Below, one piece after another: positions 5,899 through 11,354 of a stretch of 11,354 bases of DNA; position 1 is the first letter of the stretch, and each line of letters begins with the position of its first letter. This stretch comes from Phycisphaerales bacterium (GTDB lineage Bacteria; Planctomycetota; Phycisphaerae; Phycisphaerales; UBA1924). The stretch lies in the NCBI GenBank assembly GCA_029212425.1, contig JARGNC010000074.1:1-11354 (forward strand). Reading direction: 5' to 3'. The translations under genes and the position numbers were made by a program. Below the pieces are notes generated by a model. It was not told where the DNA came from. It ran no database searches and saw only the letters and a program-made list of their open reading frames with translations.

Positions 5899-6675
5899 AT
5901 GTCTTTGCTTGAAGCGATCAATCTGAAGAAGTCGTATGGTGGGCGTGCGGTGGTCAATGGGGTGTCGCTTGAGGTGGAGCACTCGGAGATTGTGGGGCTT
6001 CTGGGGCGCAACGGGGCGGGGAAGACAACGACCTTCCGGATGACGATCGGGATGATCGATCGGGACGAGGGTCGGATTATCTTTAACAGCACCGAGGTGA
6101 CGGGGCTTCCGATGTATCGGCATGCTCGGCTTGGGATGGGGTACCTGTCGCAGGAGCCATCGGTGTTTGGAAGGTTGACTTGTTACCAGAACCTGATGGC
6201 GATTCTGGAGACGCTTGATCTTTCGCGGAGGCAGCGGAAGGCAAAGGCGGCGGAGCTGCTTGAGCAGTTTGGTCTTAAGCACAAAGCGAACGATGCGGCG
6301 CGGACTTGTTCGGGTGGCGAACGGCGGAAGCTTGAGATTGCAAGGTCGCTGGTGACGAATCCGAAGTTGATTCTGCTTGATGAGCCGTTCAGTGGGGTTG
6401 ATCCGATTGCGGTGGAGGATTTGCAGGAGGAGATCCGGTCGCTGACGCAGCGGGGGATTTCGATTCTGATTACGGACCACAATGTGCAGCAGACTTTGCG
6501 GGTGTGTGATCGGGCGTACATTCTGGATTCGGGGCGGGTGCTTGCGGAGGGGACGCCTAAAGAACTGATCAACTCGGAGTTGGTGCGCCGTGCGTATCTG
6601 GGTTCGATGTTCCGGGGGGATGAGTTTGATGAGAACGATCTTGAGCGGGGAGATATGGCGGGGGTTTCGAAGTGA
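5899..6675 (+). CDS. lptB: LPS export ABC transporter ATPase LptB
   Basis: LptB powers LptF/LptG to lift lipopolysaccharide from the inner membrane onto the Lpt bridge. The 258-residue protein has all ATPase motifs: Walker A GRNGAGKTT (36-44), Q-loop Q85 in 'GYLSQEPSVF', signature CSGGE (137-141) followed by 'RRKLEIARSL', Walker B LILLDE (157-162), D-loop 'SGVDP' and H-loop H194 in 'ITDHNV'. 'YLSQEPSVF' and the 'SGGERR.LEIAR' stretch separate LptB from branched-chain amino acid ATPases of similar size. Cys137 replaces the usual Leu of the signature, a small change. An acidic tail (241-258) extends slightly past the usual end. It lies 48 bases after rpoN and overlaps the next gene by four bases. 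No LptF, LptG, LptA or LptC partner is in the window. Confidence 0.93.
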   Translation: MSLLEAINLKKSYGGRAVVNGVSLEVEHSEIVGLLGRNGAGKTTTFRMTIGMIDRDEGRIIFNSTEVTGLPMYRHARLGMGYLSQEPSVFGRLTCYQNLMAILETLDLSRRQRKAKAAELLEQFGLKHKANDAARTCSGGERRKLEIARSLVTNPKLILLDEPFSGVDPIAVEDLQEEIRSLTQRGISILITDHNVQQTLRVCDRAYILDSGRVLAEGTPKELINSELVRRAYLGSMFRGDEFDENDLERGDMAGVSK

Positions 6676-7061
6676 AGATGAAACTGGCGATGCTTGTTGG
6701 GGCTGTTGGGTTGCTCGCGATTGGTGGGTGTGTTGAGCGGCGGGTGAAGGTGACAAGCGAGCCGAGCGGGGCGCGGGTGTGGCTCAATGATGAGGTGATC
6801 GGGGTGACGCCTTGTGAGGCGGGGTTTAAGTTTTATGGGAAGTATGATGTGCGTTTGGCGCTTGATGGGTACAAGGCGGTGCACGAGGGGCGGGTGATGA
6901 GGGCGCCGATTTATGAGTATCCGATTGTGGATCTTGCGGCGACGGCGGTGCCTGTGAATTTTGAGTCGGTCAACGAGTGGCACTTTGTGCTTGAGGCGAT
7001 TGATGAAGTGGATCGGGATCGTGAGGGGTTGATCGGGCGGGCGCTTGAGATGCGGGAGTAG
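6672..7061 (+). CDS. Small PEGA-domain lipoprotein
   Basis: The 129-residue product has a signal peptide with hydrophobic core (5-17) and lipobox A-I-G-G-C20, so it is predicted to be lipid-anchored at Cys20. Residues 24-68, 'VKVTSEPSGARVWLNDEVIG' followed by 'TP', a 'GKYDVRLALDGYKA' strand pair and an intervening turn, fit the PEGA repeat, a small beta domain found in surface and envelope proteins. The rest (70-129) is unassigned. The start is GTG 6672, in a GTGA overlap with the lptB stop, indicating translational coupling; ATG 6678 is an alternative. Coupling to lptB suggests an envelope role, but the function is unknown. The gene ends 42 bases before the convergent acyltransferase gene. 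Confidence 0.85.
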   Translation: MKMKLAMLVGAVGLLAIGGCVERRVKVTSEPSGARVWLNDEVIGVTPCEAGFKFYGKYDVRLALDGYKAVHEGRVMRAPIYEYPIVDLAATAVPVNFESVNEWHFVLEAIDEVDRDREGLIGRALEMRE

Positions 7062-7103
7062 GGGCGGATCAGGTCGGCTTGTGGTCTTGGTTGGGGAGTG
7101 GGG

Positions 7104-7748
7104 TTAGCAGCTTTGTGGTGAGAGGATGCGTGCTGGGTTTCCGGCGGCGGTGGTGTGGTCTGGGATGTGTTTGATGACGACGGATCCTGCGCCGATGATG
7201 GAGTGGGTGCCGATGGTGGTGTTTGGGAGGACGGTTGATCCGATGCCGACGAGTGTGTTGGTGCCGACGGTGGTGGCGCCGCCGAGGGTGGTTCCGGGGG
7301 CGATGTGTGCGTTGGTTCCGATGACGCAGTCGTGTTCGATGATGGCGCCGGTGTTGATGATGGCGTGGGCGCGGACTTTGGCGCCGGCGTGGATGATGGC
7401 GCCGGGGGCGACATAGACGCCTTCTTCGAGTTCGGCGTCGGGGGAGATGATGGCGGTGTGGTGGATGATGGGTGGGGAGGCGGCTTCGTTGTATTGGTCG
7501 AGGATGGATTGTCGGGTTGCGAGGTCGCCGATGGCGAGGAGCCAGCTTGAGGGTTGGTTGGTGATGAAGTCTTGGATGGAGCCGAGGTAGGTTGGTGGGT
7601 TTGGGGGTGGGGGTCTGTGGAGGAGTTTGGCGTTGGGGTTGTCGTCGTAGAGTCCTGCGATGGGGAGGTCGAGTTGGTGCGCGGTTTGGGCGACGACGGC
7701 GGCGTGTCCGCCTGCTCCGATGAGGATGAGTGTTGGGGTGGTCGGCAT
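7104..7748 (-). CDS. Sugar O/N-acyltransferase, PglD/NeuD family
   Basis: The 214-residue protein has the two-part build of this family: an N-terminal nucleotide-sugar-binding fold starting 'LILIGAGGHAAVV' (7-19) and a left-handed beta-helix of hexapeptide repeats (about 95-190). 'IIEHDCVIG' (136-144) carries the His139 that acts as general base in PglD. The end 'AAGNPARIL' is typical. Members transfer an acetyl group from acetyl-CoA to an amino-sugar nucleotide (PglD) or sialic acid (NeuD). The substrate here is not readable and no sugar-biosynthesis partners flank it, though they may lie elsewhere. ATG 7748 aligns with the family start. The frame stays open to 7844, but the extension runs through the terminator hairpin and is unlikely. 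No Shine-Dalgarno is visible. The protein is rich in Thr, Pro, His and Asn, reflecting the C-rich minus strand. Confidence 0.88.
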   Translation of the reverse strand: MPTTPTLILIGAGGHAAVVAQTAHQLDLPIAGLYDDNPNAKLLHRPPPPNPPTYLGSIQDFITNQPSSWLLAIGDLATRQSILDQYNEAASPPIIHHTAIISPDAELEEGVYVAPGAIIHAGAKVRAHAIINTGAIIEHDCVIGTNAHIAPGTTLGGATTVGTNTLVGIGSTVLPNTTIGTHSIIGAGSVVIKHIPDHTTAAGNPARILSPQSC

Positions 7749-7774
7749 GGGTTGTGTATCGGTTCTTTTTGTTG

Positions 7775-7815
7775 AAAAAAGAGAGAAGGCCGATCCAGGA
7801 GTGTGGATCGGCCTT
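7775..7815 (-). terminator. Strong hairpin terminator upstream of the acyltransferase gene
   Basis: AAGGCCGATCC (7786-7796) and GGATCGGCCTT (7805-7815) form a perfect 11-base-pair stem with an 8-base loop. On the minus strand it is followed by CTCTCTTTTTT (7785-7775), a good U-tract. On the + strand it is followed by only TTTTC, so it could act in both directions. On the minus strand it lies 27 bases upstream of ATG 7748, in the gene's own leader direction. It is therefore either the end of an unrecognised minus-strand transcript or an attenuator. Confidence 0.65.
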
Positions 7816-7823
7816 TTCGAATG

Positions 7824-7856
7824 CGACGCCGGGCTGTAGCGCAACCCGACGCCGGG
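7824..7856 (+). repeat. Pair of 10-base direct repeats
   Basis: CGACGCCGGG occurs at 7824-7833 and again at 7847-7856, a 23-base period. The segment between can fold weakly (CGGG with CCCG). It could be part of an intergenic repeat family or a protein-binding site. No more can be said from one copy. Confidence 0.4.
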
Positions 7857-7943
7857 TGGGTAGGAAAGTCGTGCTTTCGTTGCTCGTGTGGTCGTCGGTT
7901 GGACGGCCTTGTTCTGATTTCACTCCCACCAGATTTGAGCATC

Positions 7944-8065
7944 TACCCTGATATGTCGGTCCTGCAAGAGAGAGTCGGACCATGCTTTCATCGGTTGATG
8001 CGGCGTGTGCGGTTGAGCACTGGCGGTGGTCGATGAAAGTGGAGCCCTTTGGGGGCTTTCCTTGG
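7944..8065 (+). ncRNA. Candidate small RNA or mqnA leader with three hairpins
   Basis: The gene-free stretch 7749-8197 contains three successive hairpins: GGTCC 7958-7962 with GGACC 7977-7981; CTTTCATCG 7985-7993 with CGATGAAAG 8031-8039, enclosing a small GTGC/GCAC hairpin (8007-8020); and AGCCC 8043-8047 with GGGCT 8053-8057, followed by TTCCTT. A -10-like TACCCT (7944-7949) would start RNA near 7956, just before the first stem, but no good -35 is present. The third hairpin resembles a short terminator. I do not recognise a known RNA family or a tRNA. No reading frame here has convincing protein character. Confidence 0.35.
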
Positions 8066-8162
8066 TTGAATGTACTGATTTTGTGGGTGTTGGCCACCGA
8101 ATCGTGCGGTTTATGGGGGCTTTTTATAGAAACTTGATTGAATTGGGCTTCAATCTGGTCGG

Positions 8163-8192
8163 TTGGCATCGTGATCCGTACAGGAATAGGGT
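8163..8192 (+). promoter_or_regulatory. Promoter for mqnA, probably leaderless or near-leaderless
   Basis: TTGGCA (8163-8168), one mismatch from the -35 consensus, is separated by 18 bases from TAGGGT (8187-8192). The hexamer ends five bases before ATG 8198, placing the RNA start at about the start codon. The AGGGTG overlapping this hexamer could instead be read as a weak Shine-Dalgarno on a longer transcript, so the two readings compete. Confidence 0.5.
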
Positions 8193-8197
8193 GAATT

Positions 8198-9085
8198 ATG
8201 AAGATTGCAGCGGTAAGTTATCTGAATACAGCTCCATTGATTGAGGGGTTATCGGCGTGGGAGGGGTGCGAGCTGGTACGTGCGGTCCCTGCGGGGATCG
8301 GGGGGATGGTTGCGTCTGGGGAAACGGACCTGGGGTTGGCATCGGTGGTGGATTACGCGCGGTACAGGGACTGTGATGGGGGTGGGATGGTGATGGTCCC
8401 AGCGGGGATGATCGGGTGTGACGGTCCGACGCTGACGGTGCGGTTGTTTTCTTCGGTGCCTATCGAGGAGATCACGGCGGTGCATGCGGATACGGATTCG
8501 CATACATCGGTGGTGTTGTGTGGGTTGGTGCTGCGTTCGATGGGGGTGGAGGCGGAGATTGTGGACTTTGATGTGCGCGAGCGGGTGGCGAGCGGGGAGG
8601 GTGAGAGCTCGATTGATCCGGAATCGGATGGTTGGCCTGAGGCGGTGTTGATGATTGGGGACAAGGTGGTGACGGGGTGTCCGACGGCGGTGCGGTATCC
8701 GCATCAGGTGGATCTTGGGGAGGCGTGGTTTGGGATGACGGGGTTGCCGTTTGTGTATGCGACTTGGATGTGCCGAGCGGATCGAGTTGGTGATGGGGAG
8801 TTGGTTGCGGCGGGTGAGCTGCTTGAGCGGACGATGCTGCGGAATCGTTTGCGGATGGACTGGATTGTGATGAATCACGCGAAGCGGCTGGGGTGGCCGA
8901 CCGATTTGGCGCAGCGGTATCTTGGGGAGTTGCTTCGGTTTGAGGTGGATGATCGAGCGCGGGAAGCGGTCGGCGTGTTTTTGTCGATGGCGGCGGACGC
9001 TGGGTTGGTTGAGCGCGCAGAGCCGAGGTGGTTGGAGCTTGGGAATCGTGTTGGGGTTGAAGCGGGCGAGGGAGTGGGTTCGTAG
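8198..9085 (+). CDS. mqnA: Chorismate dehydratase MqnA (futalosine pathway)
   Basis: MqnA converts chorismate to 3-enolpyruvyl-benzoate, the first step of menaquinone synthesis by the futalosine route. The 295-residue protein has the periplasmic-binding-protein-like fold and the family signatures: 'VSYLNTAPLIEGL' (6-18), 'GETDLGLASVVDYARY' (41-56), 'LFSSVPIEEI' (83-92) and 'VLMIGDKV' (150-157), then 'DLGEAWFGMTGLPFVYATW' (172-190). Length is normal. The acidic stretch at 133-145 is a small insertion. The ATG at 8198 is preceded by a promoter-like TTGGCA-N18-TAGGGT. Its TAG stop shares one base with the GTG start of the next gene, so the two are likely transcribed together. No other mqn genes are in the window. 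Presence of MqnA implies menaquinone-based respiration by this route rather than by the MenFDHCEB route. Confidence 0.93.
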   Translation: MKIAAVSYLNTAPLIEGLSAWEGCELVRAVPAGIGGMVASGETDLGLASVVDYARYRDCDGGGMVMVPAGMIGCDGPTLTVRLFSSVPIEEITAVHADTDSHTSVVLCGLVLRSMGVEAEIVDFDVRERVASGEGESSIDPESDGWPEAVLMIGDKVVTGCPTAVRYPHQVDLGEAWFGMTGLPFVYATWMCRADRVGDGELVAAGELLERTMLRNRLRMDWIVMNHAKRLGWPTDLAQRYLGELLRFEVDDRAREAVGVFLSMAADAGLVERAEPRWLELGNRVGVEAGEGVGS

Positions 9086-10770
9086 TGCCTGCGGTGAGCG
9101 CGATTCATACGGAGGTGATCGAGGCGATGGCTTCGGAGCTCCGGTTTGCGGGCAAGGGGACCTTGGTCCGTCATCTTGAGCGGATCGAGGGGCTGGTGCC
9201 GGGGATTGAGATTGACGGTGTGTATCCTGCGGAGTTCTTGGTGTTCCGCGTGACGGGGTATCGTCCTGAGGAGCTTGGGAAGGGTGGGCTGGATGTGCTG
9301 GTTCCCGGCGAGGCGGTGCTTGGGGATCTGTCCGCGCTTGCGGAGCGGCTCAGCGAAGCGGCGGGGCTAGTGGTCGAGGATGTTGGGGTTGAGGGGGAGG
9401 ATCATTGGACGATTGATGGTTTGGCGGAACGGTGGGGGGTGAGCAGGAAATCGATCGAGCGGTATCGTCGGAAGGGCTTGATTGCTCGGAGGGTGGATCT
9501 GGGGAGCGGTCATCGCGGGGTGGTGTTCATGCACTCGGCGGTTGGGTGGTTTGAAGAACGGTTCGCGGGCAAACTCGGATCGGCGGCGGGGTTCTCGCGG
9601 ATGAGCGATGCGATGCGAGAGAAGATTGTGCGCGATGCGAAGCGGTATGTTCGTCGGCTGGGGTGGAATCGGTCGAGGGTGTGCGAGCGGATCGGTCAGC
9701 GGATCGGGCGGTCGAGCGAGAGTGTAAGACGGGTGCTCGTCAAGCACGATGAGGAATGCAAGGCGGGGGATGGGAACGCGGTGTTTGCGATGAAACGCAG
9801 CGCGGATTGGGAGGAGCAGGTCGGGATGCTCCGCGAGGTGCTCAAGGGGAAACGGAGCGGGACGATTGGGGCGCGGGTTGGTCGATCTGCGATGTCGGTG
9901 AGCAGGAGCGTGAATCGTGCGCGGCGGGGGCTGATTTATACTGCAGGGTTTGGGGTTACGGAGATTGATCTCGAAGAAGAGTTTGATGAGGCGGTGCTTG
10001 AAGAGGATGTGGTTCGGAGCGGGTTGACGACGCGGGGGGCGACGGATCTTGCGGGGCTGATTGCGCAGCTTCGGGATCAGCATGCGGCGGTGGTGTATGA
10101 ACAGACGGCGCGGGCTCGCGCAGTTGGTGTCTTGACTTCACGGTGTCATCGGTTGGCAACGACGCTGCATCCTTCGACGCCGTCGGGTCGGGTGCTTGAT
10201 GAGATCGAGACGGCGATGCGTTGGATGGTGCTTTTGCGGATTGAGCTTGTGGCGACGCAGTTGTCGTTGATGCTTACAACGATTGAGCAGCGGATCGGGG
10301 GACCGATTGATACTTTGGCGCCGAGCAGGGCGGCGGAGATTTTGAGTGAGGCGATTGGGGTGGTGTACTCTGTCGTGGAGCGGTTTGATGGGCACGGAGA
10401 TCGTCGATTGGCGGCGCCGGTGGGGCTTGCGATGGCGCGGTGGTGTTCGCGGCTTGGGGATGTTGCGGTGCCTGTGGTTGAGGGGCGTGCGGGGAGGCGT
10501 GTGGTTGAGGGGTTTGTTGTGGAGGATTGGGCGCAGGGGATTTGGGATCGTGCTTGGGGTGGGAGTGGTGGGTGGTTGATGCCTGCGGTGCTTCGGGGTG
10601 GGTTGAATGGTTTGGGTGTGGACGCGAAGGATCGGGAGATTTTGGAGCGGCGGTTTGGGCTTGGTGGGGAGCGGCCTTGGGGTTTGGAGGAGATGAGTGA
10701 ATGGCTTGGGACGCCTGGGATGCATGCGGGGCGGATGGTTTTGGGGGCTGTTGGGCGAGCGCACGGCTAA
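9085..10770 (+). CDS. Composite HTH protein with degenerate sigma-70-like C-terminal half
   Basis: The 561-residue protein has no family name I can give. Residues 1-105 are unassigned. Three helix-turn-helix-like segments follow: 'HWTIDGLAERWGVSRKSIER' (107-126) with a downstream wing, 'RRLGWNRSRVCERIGQRIGR' (190-209) and 'GTIGARVGRSAMSVSRSVNR' (259-278). Residues 385-457 resemble sigma-70 region 2: 'RIELVATQLSLML' recalls 'ANLRLVVSIAK', and 'EAIGVVYSVVERFDGHGDRR' recalls 'EGNIGLMRAVEKFDYERGY'. The aromatic residues that melt DNA are mostly missing. Residues 513-558, 'DAKDREILERRFGLGGERPW' then 'LEEMSEWLG', resemble region 4, but the recognition helix is altered. It starts at GTG 9085, sharing one base with the mqnA stop, so co-expression is likely. 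A DNA-binding regulator or sigma-derived protein is inferred; sigma activity is not established. The gene ends 38 bases before the convergent GH57 gene. Confidence 0.7.
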   Translation: MPAVSAIHTEVIEAMASELRFAGKGTLVRHLERIEGLVPGIEIDGVYPAEFLVFRVTGYRPEELGKGGLDVLVPGEAVLGDLSALAERLSEAAGLVVEDVGVEGEDHWTIDGLAERWGVSRKSIERYRRKGLIARRVDLGSGHRGVVFMHSAVGWFEERFAGKLGSAAGFSRMSDAMREKIVRDAKRYVRRLGWNRSRVCERIGQRIGRSSESVRRVLVKHDEECKAGDGNAVFAMKRSADWEEQVGMLREVLKGKRSGTIGARVGRSAMSVSRSVNRARRGLIYTAGFGVTEIDLEEEFDEAVLEEDVVRSGLTTRGATDLAGLIAQLRDQHAAVVYEQTARARAVGVLTSRCHRLATTLHPSTPSGRVLDEIETAMRWMVLLRIELVATQLSLMLTTIEQRIGGPIDTLAPSRAAEILSEAIGVVYSVVERFDGHGDRRLAAPVGLAMARWCSRLGDVAVPVVEGRAGRRVVEGFVVEDWAQGIWDRAWGGSGGWLMPAVLRGGLNGLGVDAKDREILERRFGLGGERPWGLEEMSEWLGTPGMHAGRMVLGAVGRAHG

Positions 10771-10808
10771 GTTTGTCATTCAGCTCGGGAATTCAGCATG
10801 GATTTTGG

Positions 10809-11354
10809 TTAGGCCTTGGCGATGCGGGTTCGGACATTGTCGAGGACGTTCATGAAGTTGATGTAGCCGTCGTATGGGGAGTCGTAGGGGGAGAAGTATT
10901 TGTGGACGTCGCCGTCGGCCCAGTATTTGGTGCACATGTAGTAGAAGTGGTCGCTTGTGGTGAGTTTGCGCCAGTCGTTGATGATGTGTTCCATCTCGAC
11001 TTCGCGTTTGGAATCGCCGGTGGCTTTGACTTCGATGAGGCGTTCTTTGATTGCGCCTTCGACTTTGTAGGTTTCTTCGAGGGCGTTGTGCTGCATGTCG
11101 TTGCCGCGCCATGCGGAGAGGTCGCGTTCGGTGTCGGCCCATGAGATGAACTCGGGGACGTCGTAGACTCCGACGGGGTCGAATCTTTTGAGTGCTTCAC
11201 TTGGTGTGATGAAGTGGTTTTCGGTGGTGCCGTCTTGTTTGTGGGCGACATCGAAGATGGCTTCGGGGAGTTTGGCCATGAAGTTGAAGATGCCGGTGTC
11301 TTCCCATTGGTGTTCGCCGAAGGTTTCGTAGTCCATGAAGAGGTTGCAGAGGTA
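10809..11354 (-). CDS. Glycoside hydrolase family 57 (alpha-amylase-like), C-terminal part
   Basis: Only the last 181 residues are present; the gene continues past the right edge, in phase with the last base. The visible part opens with 'LFMDYETFGEHQWEDTGIF', the GH57 motif holding the catalytic acid/base Asp, followed by 'SWADTERDLSAWRGNDMQ' and 'SDHFYYMCTKYWADGDVHKY', typical of the C-terminal helices of this family. GH57 enzymes of this subgroup act on alpha-glucans such as starch or glycogen, and this one is probably cytoplasmic. The catalytic nucleophile lies in the missing part. The stop TAA reads from 10811 to 10809. It converges on the sigma-like gene with 38 bases between, where I see no clear terminator. 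Subfamily and exact substrate cannot be decided from this fragment. Confidence 0.88.
   Translation of the reverse strand, partial: YLCNLFMDYETFGEHQWEDTGIFNFMAKLPEAIFDVAHKQDGTTENHFITPSEALKRFDPVGVYDVPEFISWADTERDLSAWRGNDMQHNALEETYKVEGAIKERLIEVKATGDSKREVEMEHIINDWRKLTTSDHFYYMCTKYWADGDVHKYFSPYDSPYDGYINFMNVLDNVRTRIAKA

Noticed and set aside
5635..6756. Long open frame on the minus strand antisense to lptB
   Set aside because: Same shadow character; lptB carries all ATPase motifs on the + strand.
7104..7440. Apparent tandem GATGATGG/GTGCCGATG-like repeats
   Set aside because: They are codon-level echoes of the hexapeptide repeats in the acyltransferase, not a separate DNA repeat or CRISPR array.
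7803..8036. 77-codon + strand frame upstream of mqnA
   Set aside because: It starts inside the terminator stem, has mixed composition and no recognisable domain. The RNA hairpins explain the region better.
7820..8197. Possible tRNA genes in the gene-free stretch
   Set aside because: I checked both strands for a TTCRA T-loop with pairing arms and an acceptor stem and found no consistent cloverleaf.
1..11354. CRISPR arrays, insertion sequences, integrase or phage genes
   Set aside because: No regular direct repeats with spacers, transposase or integrase motifs, or terminal inverted repeats flanking a gene were seen.

Overview
The window looks like chromosomal DNA from a Gram-negative, GC-rich bacterium of the Planctomycetes group, most likely the Phycisphaerae branch. 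The clues are a lipoprotein with a C-terminal domain I associate with planctomycetes, a mostly Shine-Dalgarno-poor gene set, the LPS exporter ATPase LptB beside sigma-54, and menaquinone synthesis by the futalosine route (MqnA). The phylum is inferred from gene content; no 16S gene is present. The + strand is strikingly G-rich over C whichever strand is coding.

Layout. (1) 1-131: C-terminal end of a + strand protein, possibly the DNA polymerase III delta subunit. (2) 241-1578: acidic lipoprotein with its own extended -10 promoter and a good Shine-Dalgarno. (3) 1758-3266, minus strand: multi-pass ArnT/PMT-like glycosyltransferase, divergent from (4) recR, 3304-4020. (5) 4021-4242: intergenic stretch with a strong palindrome and a consensus-perfect -24/-12 promoter in front of rpoN. 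(6) rpoN 4243-5850, lptB 5899-6675 and a small PEGA lipoprotein 6672-7061, a likely cluster for sigma-54 and envelope functions. (7) 7104-7748, minus strand: a PglD/NeuD-type sugar acyltransferase with a strong hairpin terminator in its upstream region. (8) 7749-8197: gene-free, structured stretch, possibly holding a small RNA or leader. (9) mqnA 8198-9085, overlapping by one base a 561-residue composite protein with three HTH-like segments and a degenerate sigma-70-like C-terminal half (9085-10770). (10) 10809-11354, minus strand: C-terminal part of a GH57 glycoside hydrolase running off the end.

How the parts fit. RecR serves recombinational repair. RpoN selects -24/-12 promoters and probably controls its own gene. 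LptB, the glycosyltransferase, the PEGA lipoprotein and the acyltransferase all point to envelope or surface-glycan work. MqnA makes a menaquinone precursor. The most unusual items are the sigma-like composite protein, the self-directed sigma-54 promoter, and a repeated TANNNT-N6-ATG arrangement that suggests leaderless mRNAs.
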